A stretch of DNA of 64,000 bases. Source: an uncultured Erythrobacter sp. (GTDB taxonomy: Bacteria > Pseudomonadota > Alphaproteobacteria > Sphingomonadales > Sphingomonadaceae). Both the position numbers and the translations under genes were made by a program. Below the pieces are notes generated by a model that was not told where the DNA came from, made no database searches, and was given only the letters and a program-made list of their open reading frames with translations. The stretch is from the NCBI RefSeq assembly GCF_947499705.1, contig NZ_CANMPJ010000002.1, positions 186,001 through 250,000 of the forward strand, read 5' to 3'. Shown one piece after another: positions 15,883 through 24,350 of the stretch (positions within the stretch are counted from its first letter, which is position 1; the number at the start of each line of letters is the position of its first letter).

Positions 15883-16052
15883 TCGACGCCGCTATCGACG
15901 CGAATTCCCGCACCGACACGCTGGTTGGACTGCAAGCTCGCGCCGCGCGCCTTGGACATCAACGCGCCGAATACCTTGCGCAAGCTTTGCGAAATGCCTC
16001 GCACCGCTGGCGGTCTTCCGCCGCGCTGTGGCCCAAACTTGGACTGGAGTGA
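15879..16052 (+). CDS. Short gp7-position head-completion protein
   Basis: A 57-residue basic helical protein between the adaptor and the tail terminator, where RcGTA has its gp7 stopper of about twice this length. It contains LVGLQARAARLGHQRAEYLAQALRNASHRWR. It overlaps gp6 by four bases and is followed six bases later by gp8, so it is translated as part of the operon. Identity as a stopper is inferred from position; length argues for a reduced or different protein. Confidence 0.6.
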   Translation: MIDAAIDANSRTDTLVGLQARAARLGHQRAEYLAQALRNASHRWRSSAALWPKLGLE

Positions 16053-16058
16053 TCGGCG

Positions 16059-16454
16059 ATGGAAAACCACCTGCGCGCAGCTCTGATTTTGTGGCTGCGC
16101 GATGACCCCGCCTTGTCGAGCCTCAACGCGATCGAAGAGGAAAGTCCGCTCAAATCGAGCGCACCATGGCTTGGCATCGCGGCCAGCGCGTCGAGTGACT
16201 GGGGCACCAAGGATCGCCCTGGACGGGAAATACGCATCGCGCTCGAACTTGAAGGCCGGGCCGATGAGCCCGCAGCTGACGCCGCATTGCTCAAGGCAAT
16301 CGAGCAGCGAACGCTCGACCTCCCGCCATTTCAGTCGGGCTTCGAGCTTGCTTCGATCCGATTCCTGCGCGCCCGCAGTGAGCAGCGCGAGAACAATCTG
16401 CGCGGCGCGCTGCTCGAATTTCGTTTCCGCATCCTCGAACCCCTTACGGAGTAA
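16059..16454 (+). CDS. GTA gp8 tail terminator (DUF3168)
   Basis: A 131-residue DUF3168 protein: ENHLRAALILWLRDDPALSSL at the start, APWLGIAASASSDWGTKDRPGREIRIALEL in the middle and ENNLRGALLEFRFRILEP at the end. This family caps the tail tube and joins it to the head. Between gp7 and the tail-tube gene, in GTA order. Confidence 0.88.
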   Translation: MENHLRAALILWLRDDPALSSLNAIEEESPLKSSAPWLGIAASASSDWGTKDRPGREIRIALELEGRADEPAADAALLKAIEQRTLDLPPFQSGFELASIRFLRARSEQRENNLRGALLEFRFRILEPLTE

Positions 16455-16459
16455 GCCCT

Positions 16460-16867
16460 ATGCCCGCCCAAAACGGCTCAGCCTTCCTACTAAAGATCGG
16501 CGACGGAGCAGACCCCGTCGCCTATGAAACGGTCGCCGGACTGCGCACGACACAGATGACGATCAACGGCGACACTGTCGTAGTGACGCACAAAGGATCG
16601 GGCGGCTGGCGCGATCTGCTATCGGGCGCCGGGACGCGTTCGGTCTCGGTCAGCGCTGCCGGAATCTTTCTTGGTAGTGCTGCGGAAAACGCGGTGCGCG
16701 GCCATGCGCTCGCCGGGACGCTCGATGACTACGAGCTATCCTTCGAAGACGGCGAGCGGTTGCGCGGGCGGTTTCTGGTACAGCGGCTCGACTACTCCGG
16801 CGATTTCAACGGAGAGCGCAACTACACGCTCCAACTCGAGAGTTCGGGTCCGGTCGTGCCTGCATGA
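16460..16867 (+). CDS. GTA gp9 major tail tube protein (TP901-1 family)
   Basis: A 135-residue tail tube protein. Signature pieces are GSAFLLKIGDGADPVAYETVAGLRTTQMTING, the WRDLLSGAGTRSVSVSAAGIF stretch, and FLVQRLDYSGDFNGERNYTLQLESSG at the C-terminus. It forms hexameric rings of the tail tube. The next gene starts within its stop (ATGA). Confidence 0.92.
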   Translation: MPAQNGSAFLLKIGDGADPVAYETVAGLRTTQMTINGDTVVVTHKGSGGWRDLLSGAGTRSVSVSAAGIFLGSAAENAVRGHALAGTLDDYELSFEDGERLRGRFLVQRLDYSGDFNGERNYTLQLESSGPVVPA

Positions 16868-17178
16868 CGAATGCTGCAAACCCCCTGCGAGGTGAGCTGG
16901 CATTCAGGGTTGGCGGGCAGGATTTTGTCTTGCGCCCAAGCTTTGAAGCGTTGGTGGCCGCCGAACAGGAACTGGGTTCACTGTTCGCTCTCGTCGAACG
17001 GGCTTCCGAAGGGTCGCTCACTCTGTTTGAGATCACGGCACTGCTTTGGCATTGCATGGCCAGCACCGCACGTCCGCCACGTGATGAGGTCGGTGAGGCT
17101 GTTCTGACCGGTGGCCTTGTCGCTGCAACGAAGCCCGTTCGCGGCATCCTCGCACAGGTCCTGCAAGGGCAGCAATGA
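16864..17178 (+). CDS. GTA gp10-family tail assembly protein
   Basis: A 104-residue protein of the gene-transfer-agent gp10 family (GTA TP901-1-adjacent gene): NPLRGELAFRVGGQDFVLRPSFEALVAAEQELGSLFALVERA, followed by helices with ITALLWHCMASTARPP. The position after the tail tube and before the chaperone suggests it is the first of the two tail-assembly chaperone genes (gpG-like). Coupled by four-base overlaps on both sides. Confidence 0.85.
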   Translation: MTNAANPLRGELAFRVGGQDFVLRPSFEALVAAEQELGSLFALVERASEGSLTLFEITALLWHCMASTARPPRDEVGEAVLTGGLVAATKPVRGILAQVLQGQQ

Positions 17179-17375
17179 ACGAAGTCTTTGGTCAGGCGGC
17201 ACAGAAGTGGTGGAGCCTTTCGGCCCGCCTGCTCGGCTGGAGGCCAAACGATTTTTGGCAAGCCACGCCGGCTGAATTGATAGCTTCGTTGCGAGACCCA
17301 ACCGAAACCGACGACGCGGCTGGTCCCAGCCGAGAACGCATCGCTCAAATGATGGAGCGCGATAGCAATGGATGA
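17175..17375 (+). CDS. GTA gp10.1 tail assembly chaperone (DUF2376)
   Basis: A 66-residue protein: FGQAAQKWWSLSARLLGWRPNDFWQATPAELIASL is the DUF2376/rcc01693 signature. It lies directly upstream of the tape-measure gene with an eight-base overlap, as tail chaperone gpGT products do. Confidence 0.85.
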   Translation: MNEVFGQAAQKWWSLSARLLGWRPNDFWQATPAELIASLRDPTETDDAAGPSRERIAQMMERDSNG

Positions 17376-17946
17376 CAATCTGGATGAACTGGTGATCGAT
17401 GTGCGCGCGACGACCGACGGCTTTGCCGCCGATGTCCAAACAATGCGCAGCACACTCGACACATCATTGATCGATGGCTTCAGCAAGGCTGGCGGGGTGC
17501 TTGAAAACAGCCTGCTTTCGGCGCTTCGGCGCGGCAGCCTGGGTTTCGACGATCTGAAGAAGATTGCGTTTCGGGCGCTCGATGAAATCGCTTCACACGC
17601 GCTCAGCTCGGGCTTCGGTTCTCTGTTCGGCGGCTCTCAAGATGGCGGACTGGGCAGCCTGATAGGGCAATCTCTGGGCGCACTGCTGGGCTTGCCAGGG
17701 CGCGCGACCGGCGGGCCGGTTTCGCCGGGTCGAGGCTATGTCGTCGGCGAACGAGGACCCGAGATTTTCGTGCCTACGGCCTCAGGCCGGGTCGAAAGCA
17801 ACGAGTCGATCACCGGTGGCGGCGGACGCGATGTTCGCGTCGCCATTCAGCTTGCAACACCGCGAGGAATGGCGGCACCAACCGCCATGCAACGGTCTTC
17901 ACGTCAAGTCGCAAGCGCAGTGCGCCGCGCGATCCAAAACGGCTAA
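17368..17946 (+). CDS. GTA gp11 tape measure protein
   Basis: A 192-residue short tape measure, close to the RcGTA size. N-terminal helical DELVIDVRATTDGFAADVQTMRS, a glycine-rich central part, and the GTA signature GRATGGPVSPGRGYVVGERGPEIFVPTASGRVE near residue 112-145. Its short length predicts a short non-contractile tail. Confidence 0.88.
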   Translation: MDDNLDELVIDVRATTDGFAADVQTMRSTLDTSLIDGFSKAGGVLENSLLSALRRGSLGFDDLKKIAFRALDEIASHALSSGFGSLFGGSQDGGLGSLIGQSLGALLGLPGRATGGPVSPGRGYVVGERGPEIFVPTASGRVESNESITGGGGRDVRVAIQLATPRGMAAPTAMQRSSRQVASAVRRAIQNG

Positions 17947-17960
17947 GCGGAGAACAGGAA

Positions 17961-20285
17961 ATGGCATTCTGGTTGGCGCAGCGGCGCCACGCTCAGGAAT
18001 CGAGCTACATCCAACGCTTCGACCCGCGTTTCTGGACGGTGAACTTCCCTCGCCCCGCCATGGCGTCGGTTGTGACGACTGGGCCGGATTCGCTGCGCGT
18101 TGATGTCGAGCTGCATCATGAAGGCGAACTCGTCGGATTGATCTGGGACAGTATCGACTCGCTCGACCACCCTTTGCTGGCCTATGAAACCAGCGTCGAT
18201 TACTCGCATACAACGCTAAGTTTCCGGTGGCAGTCGCAGGGTGTCATTCCGCTCGATCAGCCAAACGGTCCGACGCTAACGATCGAAGGTTACGACGCGG
18301 CCGATCAGCCAAAGACCTGGTTCGTCCGGCTCTGGAATTATGCCGAAGGCACACCGGAAGATGCGGTGATCACGCTGCCGTTTTCCGAGCTGGAAGGCGG
18401 ATTTGGACTGCCTGGCGATGCGATCAATCCCAAGACAATCGACCGGATGTTCATTTCGCTTGTCGCGCCAGACTACGTCGCGAACAGCAGCGCGCCCTTA
18501 CCAGCTCGGTTCAATGGCCATGCCATTCTGTCCGACATCAACACGGATGGCGCGAACGCGATGCTTGAGATCGGCGATGTCCGTCTGCCGCCGCATGGCG
18601 AGCGCATGGCTACCGCCTATGATGATGCCTTCAACCAAACCCCTGCACGTTTGCTTCGCAACGTTCTCGGGCTCGGGTATCGCGACGACCTCATTCACTA
18701 TGTCGGGATGAGCCACTTCATGCGGCTCGAGCGGCGCACGAACGGCGAGCTGCTCGTCCCGTCCACAGCCGAGCTCCGCGAACCGGCACGTGCCTGGCAC
18801 CGCAGCTTCTTCGAGGCTTGCCGAGACAATGATTTCGAAGCGATCGGTTCAATTTCCTACGAGCTGTTCAACGCCTTTTGCCCCGAGGAATGGAAGCAGC
18901 GCACGGCGAGCGGCGACCCCGCGCTCACCGGATGGGTGCCGCCGTCCACTCTGCTTTCGCCCGCCAACACCGAAGCGATGAATTGGCTGAAGGACAGCGC
19001 TCTCGCCTTTGTCGACCTGCTGGAAGAGGCACAGTTGCCGGTCCGAATGCAGATTGGCGAACCATGGTGGTGGGTGACCGCAGCGGGCGAAATTTGCCTC
19101 TACGATGATGCCGCGAAGGCGGCGTTTGGGGGTGACCCTCCCATCATCGATGACCTGCGCAGCCCGCTGAATGGCGAACAATTAGCCTTGCTAGATTTGG
19201 CGGGCGCTTTGCTTGCGCAATCGACGGCCGATCTTACAGCGACGATCCGCGATCGGGCGACTTCGAATGCTGAAGTGCTGCTGCTGGCTTTCACGCCGAC
19301 GATACTCGATCCCGAGATGCCGGAAATGTACCGCGCCAACCTGCCTCTAGGCTGGGCGCGTCCTGCGTTCGATCGTCTCCAGCTTGAAGATTACGATTGG
19401 CTGACCGCAGGAGCCGATGCGCTGCGCCGTGCGGCGTATCAATTCGTCGACCAGCTGCTCGGTTACCCACTCGCCGAGCAAGACTATCTTGCAGGCTTCG
19501 TGCTCGACCCTGCAGACGCCGAGGACTTCTGGACGCGGATCGATGCCGGTCTGGATGAAGCTGCCGAACGCGGTGTTCCGCGCCGATATGTCTGGGCGCT
19601 GCCGCAGGTCACGCGCGATGGCTACACCCGACTTTACCTTGCCGAAGAGGACATCATGGAACCTTTTGACGACGTGCTCTATCCCTTCGCGCTTGGTCGC
19701 AACACGGCTGTGGCCCCGGAATTTTCGACCTCCGTCACGGTAACCGCATCCGGGCATGAGCAGCGCAATTCGCTGTGGTCGGATGCACGAGTGCATTTCG
19801 ATGTCGGTCCCGGAATCCGCTCGGAGTCAGAATTGGCGGAGTTGATCTCCTTCTTTCGGGCACGACGAGGGGCAGCGCGGGGCTTCCGCATCAGCGATCC
19901 GTTCGATCACAGCTCAAACGGCATGACAGGCACGCCAACTATGCTCGATCAGTTGATCGGCATCGGTGACGGCCTGGCCGCCGACTTTCAGATCGTGAAA
20001 GCTTACGGCGGCACAAGCGAACCGCAGATCCGCCCGATCACGAGACCGCGTGCAGGATCGCTGCTCGTCAGCGTCGACGGCGCACCCAGTTCCGACTGGA
20101 CGCTCACCAGTCTCGGGATGCTGAGTTTTGATGTGGCTCCACCAGCGGGGTCCGAAATCCGGGCAGGCTTCCTGTTTGATGTTCCGGTTCGTTTTGCCGA
20201 AGACCGGATTGACATTTCGGGCGTCAATTTTGCAGCTGGCGAAGCCCCAAGCATTCCCTTGATCGAACTGCGCGAGACCAGTTGA
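17961..20285 (+). CDS. GTA gp12 fused tail protein: TIM-barrel-like region plus DUF2460
   Basis: A 774-residue protein where RcGTA gp12 has about 210. Residues 1-215 are beta-rich with many aromatic residues (MAFWLAQRRHAQESSYIQRFDPRFWTVNFPRP). Residues about 215-565 look like a TIM-barrel glycosidase-like domain: GMSHFMRLE, SISYELFNAFC, QIGEPWWWVT, a YDWLTAGADALRRAAYQFVDQLLG helix, and RRYVWALPQVTRDGYTRLY. Residues about 566-772 are the DUF2460/TIGR02217 distal-tail domain, from PFDDVLYPFALGR. The first two regions resemble the non-contractile tail-sheath-type proteins of some alphaproteobacterial phages. Followed by gp13 with a one-base overlap. Confidence 0.8.
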   Translation: MAFWLAQRRHAQESSYIQRFDPRFWTVNFPRPAMASVVTTGPDSLRVDVELHHEGELVGLIWDSIDSLDHPLLAYETSVDYSHTTLSFRWQSQGVIPLDQPNGPTLTIEGYDAADQPKTWFVRLWNYAEGTPEDAVITLPFSELEGGFGLPGDAINPKTIDRMFISLVAPDYVANSSAPLPARFNGHAILSDINTDGANAMLEIGDVRLPPHGERMATAYDDAFNQTPARLLRNVLGLGYRDDLIHYVGMSHFMRLERRTNGELLVPSTAELREPARAWHRSFFEACRDNDFEAIGSISYELFNAFCPEEWKQRTASGDPALTGWVPPSTLLSPANTEAMNWLKDSALAFVDLLEEAQLPVRMQIGEPWWWVTAAGEICLYDDAAKAAFGGDPPIIDDLRSPLNGEQLALLDLAGALLAQSTADLTATIRDRATSNAEVLLLAFTPTILDPEMPEMYRANLPLGWARPAFDRLQLEDYDWLTAGADALRRAAYQFVDQLLGYPLAEQDYLAGFVLDPADAEDFWTRIDAGLDEAAERGVPRRYVWALPQVTRDGYTRLYLAEEDIMEPFDDVLYPFALGRNTAVAPEFSTSVTVTASGHEQRNSLWSDARVHFDVGPGIRSESELAELISFFRARRGAARGFRISDPFDHSSNGMTGTPTMLDQLIGIGDGLAADFQIVKAYGGTSEPQIRPITRPRAGSLLVSVDGAPSSDWTLTSLGMLSFDVAPPAGSEIRAGFLFDVPVRFAEDRIDISGVNFAAGEAPSIPLIELRETS

Positions 20286-21100
20286 TGCGCGTTTTCTTTG
20301 ACCGCGAACTCGATACGGTCGCGACGTTCTGGCGCGTCTATCGGCGCGACGGGATCATGCTGGCGTTCACCAGCCATGATCGCGACCTGACCTTCAACGG
20401 AATCGCGCATCGGGCGGCCCCTGGCATGGTGCCAGCGGCAATCCGGTTGACCGCGGACCTCAACGAAGACAGCGCCGAGGTTCAAGGCGCGCTAAGCCAC
20501 GCTACGATCCGCGAAAAGGACCTTGCCGCCGGATTGTTCGATCACGCTGCGATCGAGATCGGCGCGGTTGATTGGGAATTGCTCGACAGCCATGTGATCT
20601 ATTCGGGTCGATTGGGGAGAATCGAGGACGACAGACGAAGCTTCACCGCAGAGCTTCGGTCAGCAAAACGACAGCTCGATGAAGATCTTGTTCCGCGCAC
20701 CAGTCCAACATGCCGCGCGCTATTCTGCGGCCCGGGTTGCGGGGTCTCTGCAGCCGCCGTGACAACGACCCAAAGCCTTGCGGGGATCGACCTTGACAGG
20801 AACACCATCCTTTTCGATGGCATCGACCCGAGCGACTTTGTCGACGGGCAATTGCGCTTTCTGGATGGACCTCAATCGGGGGTTTCTTTCGGCATAATCA
20901 GCGCAGACGTGAACGGTCTGGTCCTTGATCGGCAATTGGTCGACGGAACACCCATCGGCACAAGAGTTGAGCTACGCGAAGGGTGCGATCATACACTCAC
21001 GACCTGCGCGTCCCGGTTTGCAAACGCAGTCAATTTTCGCGGCGAGCCATTTCTTCCGGGCAACGATCTGCTCACCCGCTACGGCCAACCATCGGGATGA
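20285..21100 (+). CDS. GTA gp13 baseplate hub, Fe-S type (DUF2163)
   Basis: A 271-residue DUF2163/TIGR02218 protein. Five cysteines occur: Cys143, Cys148 and Cys152 in TCRALFCGPGCG, then Cys234 and Cys241 in CDHTLTTC. RcGTA gp13 coordinates an iron-sulfur cluster with equivalent cysteines and forms the tail hub. The ATG at 20285 overlaps the gp12 stop by one base (TGATG); a TTG three bases earlier is possible but less likely. Confidence 0.9.
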   Translation: MRVFFDRELDTVATFWRVYRRDGIMLAFTSHDRDLTFNGIAHRAAPGMVPAAIRLTADLNEDSAEVQGALSHATIREKDLAAGLFDHAAIEIGAVDWELLDSHVIYSGRLGRIEDDRRSFTAELRSAKRQLDEDLVPRTSPTCRALFCGPGCGVSAAAVTTTQSLAGIDLDRNTILFDGIDPSDFVDGQLRFLDGPQSGVSFGIISADVNGLVLDRQLVDGTPIGTRVELREGCDHTLTTCASRFANAVNFRGEPFLPGNDLLTRYGQPSG

Positions 21101-21519
21101 GCCAGGATGGCGCGCGGCTTGCCAATGCCGCAGCGACGCTGATCGGAGTGCCTTTTCGACTCCATGGCCGAAATCGTGTCACCGGTCTCGACTGTGTTGG
21201 TCTCGTCGCGGCGAGCCTTGAGGCGATTGACCTTAAGCCTGTGACGCCTCGCGGCTATCACTTGCGCAACACATCGATTGAGCGCTGGCTTGGGTGCGCG
21301 CACCGGTCAGGTCTGAAAACGGCCAGCGGTGCTCCCATCAGCGGGGATATAGTGTTGACCGTGCCGGGGCCGGGTCAGACTCACCTTCTCATCATGGAAT
21401 CGAGCCGGTCGTTCATTCACGCGCATGCGGGCCTACGCCGCGTTGTGCGCCAGCCTTTCGATCAGTCTGTGAAACCCCAAAACATCTGGCGGGTGAAACC
21501 GCGAGCGAAGGACACCTGA
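21097..21519 (+). CDS. GTA gp14 NlpC/P60 cell-wall peptidase
   Basis: A 140-residue NlpC/P60 hydrolase. The catalytic Cys is in RVTGLDCVGLV (residues about 28-38), the His in GQTHLLIMES, followed by a third polar residue in the FIHAHAGLRRV segment. In GTAs this peptidase opens the peptidoglycan of recipient cells at the tail tip. ATG 21097 lies inside the gp13 stop (ATGA). Confidence 0.9.
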   Translation: MSQDGARLANAAATLIGVPFRLHGRNRVTGLDCVGLVAASLEAIDLKPVTPRGYHLRNTSIERWLGCAHRSGLKTASGAPISGDIVLTVPGPGQTHLLIMESSRSFIHAHAGLRRVVRQPFDQSVKPQNIWRVKPRAKDT

Positions 21520-23697
21520 ATGGCTACTATTGTACTTTCAGCCGTCGGCAGTGCGTTCGGAGGCCCGATCGGTCTTGCCTTGGGATCGCTCATCGGCCGC
21601 GAAATCGACAGTGCTGTGTTTGGGATCGGCTCTCGCAAAGGGCCCCGGTTGAAAGAGCTGGCGGTTACGACCTCAAGTTACGGCCAACCGATCCCGCGCA
21701 ACTTCGGGCGGCTGCGGGTCGCAGGGACTGTTATCTGGGCGACTGACCTAGTCGAAAGTTCGTCCAAAGAAGGTGGCAAGGGCCAACCAAAGACGACCAC
21801 CTATTCCTACTCGGTGTCATTCGCGGTTGCCTTGTCGAGCACGCCGATTGCCCGCTTGGGCAGGATATGGGCCGACGGAAATCTTCTGCGCGGGGTCAAT
21901 GAGGATCTAAAGGTTGCAGGCACTCTGCGCACCTATCTCGGCACAGGTGACAATCCGGTCGACCCCGTGATTGCCGCAGACAAGGGTGCGCAAGCTCCAG
22001 CATTTCGCGACTGCGCCTATGTCGTCTTCGAAGACCTGCAACTGGCCGATTATGGCAATCGGATACCCGCGCTCACGTTCGAGATTTTCAGCGAAACCGA
22101 CCAGCAGGTCACCCTGGGTCAAATCGTCCCGCAGGCCCAGAATGCGGCGGGGTCTGCTCCTATAGATCACGCGCGGGGCTTCGCCGACGAAGGCGGTCCG
22201 GTTGGTTCATCACTGGCGGCGATCGATCAGGTGATGCCTGTCTATTGCGTCAATACCGGTGACGGTTTCACCCTTTCTTCTGCCGCTGTAAGCGAGGGCG
22301 AGATTTCGGTATTGCCGCCGCAATTGGTCAGTACTCAAGACGGTGAAGCCGACGAGCGAACGCAGCAGCGCGCTGATAATGCTGAACTCACCCCACTGGC
22401 CGTGCGCTACTACGATGAACAGCGAGACTATCAGCCGGGCGTCCAACGCGCCGTCGGAAGTCGGCCAAACGGCCGGGAAAACATGATCGATTTGCCCGCA
22501 ACCATGATGGCAGATGGCGCGCGGCAGCTTGCCAATGAAAACGCACAGCGCGCGCGTTGGCATCACGAGAAGATCACCTGGCGGGTTGCCGAGCTCAACC
22601 CTTCGATTCAGCCGGGGTCGCTTGTACGAGTGCCCGATTCTCCCGGGCTTTGGATCGTGAAAGGGTGGGAATGGTTCGATCGAGGGATCGAATTGACCCT
22701 TGAGCGCGCCCCGCCAGCGGCTGGCACTCCACTCCCGAGCGAAGCGGGGCAGCTCATCTCTCCCGTAGATTTACCGATCTTCCCGACATCCTTGCAATTC
22801 CTTGAATTGCCTTCGGACGGCACGGCAGACTCCTCTGCGCCGCAATTGTTCGCCGCCGCTTCCTCAGAGAACAATGCATGGCGAGGCGCGGCCTTGTTTG
22901 CAGAACAAGGCTCTACCCTGGTTCAGATCGGTTCAACGGAAACGAGACGCGCCGTAACTGGAGTTCTTGTCAGTGCATTGCCAGCGTCCGAAGCGATCCT
23001 GTTCGAACCTCGCGGAAGCATGACGATCAAACTGGTTGCCGATGATCTCGTTCTGGAGTCGACTGACGTGACCGGTCTCGCTGCGGGCTTCAATCGACTA
23101 CTGGTTGGTGGCGAAGTCGTGCAGTTTGCCGATGCTGAGTATCTCGGTGAGCGTGTTTGGCAATTGTCGGGATTGCTTCGCGGTCGCGCCGGAACGGAGG
23201 CACGAGCGGCAATGGTACACGAATCGGGAACCTCGATCACACTGCTGGATGATCGGCTAACCGCTCTGGATGCTGGCCAGCTACCCGCTGGCGTGACTAG
23301 CCGGATTGCGGCGATCGGGCGCGGCGACCAAGAGCCCGTCTATGCCACTTTGCAGAACACCGGTGTCAGCCGCCGACCACTCGTTCCTGTGCATCCAAGA
23401 ATACTCATAGATGGCTCCTCAAATTGGACCCTATGCTGGACGAGGCGCGCACGCGGCCAATGGCTTTGGGAAGACCGCGTAGAAGTTCCCTTGGTCGAGG
23501 AACTGGAGAGCTATCTTCTTGGGTTCGGCCCGGAATCATCACCGTTTCAGACGTGGGTCACCGACAAACCCGAAATCTCATTCTCTCCGAGTGAGCGAAC
23601 CGATCTGACCGGACTCTACGGAAGCGGCTCGGTTTGGGTGAAGCAAATCGGCACATTCGATCAATCCGACGCTCTCTTCATCGCAGAATTTTCCTGA
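21520..23697 (+). CDS. GTA gp15-like megatron / host-contact tail tip protein, short form
   Basis: A 725-residue protein, against about 1300 in RcGTA gp15. N-terminal hydrophobic glycine-rich segment (SAVGSAFGGPIGLALGSLIG), then the phage-tail_3-type RPRNFG-like core (SSYGQPIPRNFGRLRVAGTVIWATDL) and immunoglobulin/beta-rich C-terminal part with GEVVQFADAEYLGERVWQLSGLLRGRAGTE typical of gp15. The TIM-barrel region seen within Rhodobacterales gp15 is missing here. Starts one base after the peptidase stop. Confidence 0.85.
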   Translation: MATIVLSAVGSAFGGPIGLALGSLIGREIDSAVFGIGSRKGPRLKELAVTTSSYGQPIPRNFGRLRVAGTVIWATDLVESSSKEGGKGQPKTTTYSYSVSFAVALSSTPIARLGRIWADGNLLRGVNEDLKVAGTLRTYLGTGDNPVDPVIAADKGAQAPAFRDCAYVVFEDLQLADYGNRIPALTFEIFSETDQQVTLGQIVPQAQNAAGSAPIDHARGFADEGGPVGSSLAAIDQVMPVYCVNTGDGFTLSSAAVSEGEISVLPPQLVSTQDGEADERTQQRADNAELTPLAVRYYDEQRDYQPGVQRAVGSRPNGRENMIDLPATMMADGARQLANENAQRARWHHEKITWRVAELNPSIQPGSLVRVPDSPGLWIVKGWEWFDRGIELTLERAPPAAGTPLPSEAGQLISPVDLPIFPTSLQFLELPSDGTADSSAPQLFAAASSENNAWRGAALFAEQGSTLVQIGSTETRRAVTGVLVSALPASEAILFEPRGSMTIKLVADDLVLESTDVTGLAAGFNRLLVGGEVVQFADAEYLGERVWQLSGLLRGRAGTEARAAMVHESGTSITLLDDRLTALDAGQLPAGVTSRIAAIGRGDQEPVYATLQNTGVSRRPLVPVHPRILIDGSSNWTLCWTRRARGQWLWEDRVEVPLVEELESYLLGFGPESSPFQTWVTDKPEISFSPSERTDLTGLYGSGSVWVKQIGTFDQSDALFIAEFS

Positions 23698-23711
23698 ACC
23701 AGGAGGCCAGA

Positions 23712-24173
23712 ATGCCCGAACCGATCACGTTCTCAACCGCAACCAACCAATTCCAACTCCCCCTGCTATTCGCCGGTCAGGCGCAGAAGGAGTTCTTCGT
23801 GAATCAGTCCCTGGTCTTGGTCGACTCCCTACTGCAGCAGGGAGTTGTGGCGACGCTCGACGCTCCGCCAGCAAGCCCGGAAGATGGAGACACATACTTG
23901 GTCGGCGAGTCGCCCTCTGGCGAATGGGAAAACAACGAAGCCAGAATTGCGATTAGGATTGGTGGTGCCTGGCAGTTCATCGAACCCTTCGAAGGAATGC
24001 ATCTGTTCGACCGTAATGCGGGCAGTTTCGTGGTCTATCGATCCGGATGGACCGCGTTCGTTGCACCAGACCTGCCCCAAGGGGGCGGCGTAGTCGACGC
24101 CGAAGCAAGAAACGCGATTGCTGAATTAACTCAGACGCTTCTCAATCTCGGGTGGCTCAGATCGAACGGCTGA
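23712..24173 (+). CDS. DUF2793 tail-associated protein
   Basis: A 153-residue DUF2793 protein: FQLPLLFAGQAQKEFFVNQSLVLVDSLLQQGV, then PEDGDTYLVGESPSGEWENNEARIAIRIGGAWQFIEPFEGM, WTAFVAPD. The family occurs at the end of GTA/phage tail modules and probably is a fibre or receptor-contact accessory. AGGAGG is directly positioned (23701-23706) six bases before the ATG. Last gene of the cluster. Confidence 0.88.
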   Translation: MPEPITFSTATNQFQLPLLFAGQAQKEFFVNQSLVLVDSLLQQGVVATLDAPPASPEDGDTYLVGESPSGEWENNEARIAIRIGGAWQFIEPFEGMHLFDRNAGSFVVYRSGWTAFVAPDLPQGGGVVDAEARNAIAELTQTLLNLGWLRSNG

Positions 24174-24350
24174 ACCGGAGGCAACTGCCTTGCAAAGAGC
24201 ACGGTTAGACCCACCATCTTCGAAATTTCTCAACACAGCCGTCAGATAGAGGCTTTCTTGCAACAGTCTGCGTGATTGATTGCTTGCCACCCACAGGGCG
24301 AGAAGTTAGAGACTCAATGTGCCTCACTTCGCAAAAAGGGGAATATAAGA

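Noticed and set aside
10192..24173. Active prophage
   Set aside because: No integrase, repressor, replication, holin or endolysin gene and no att repeats; gene order and sizes follow a GTA.
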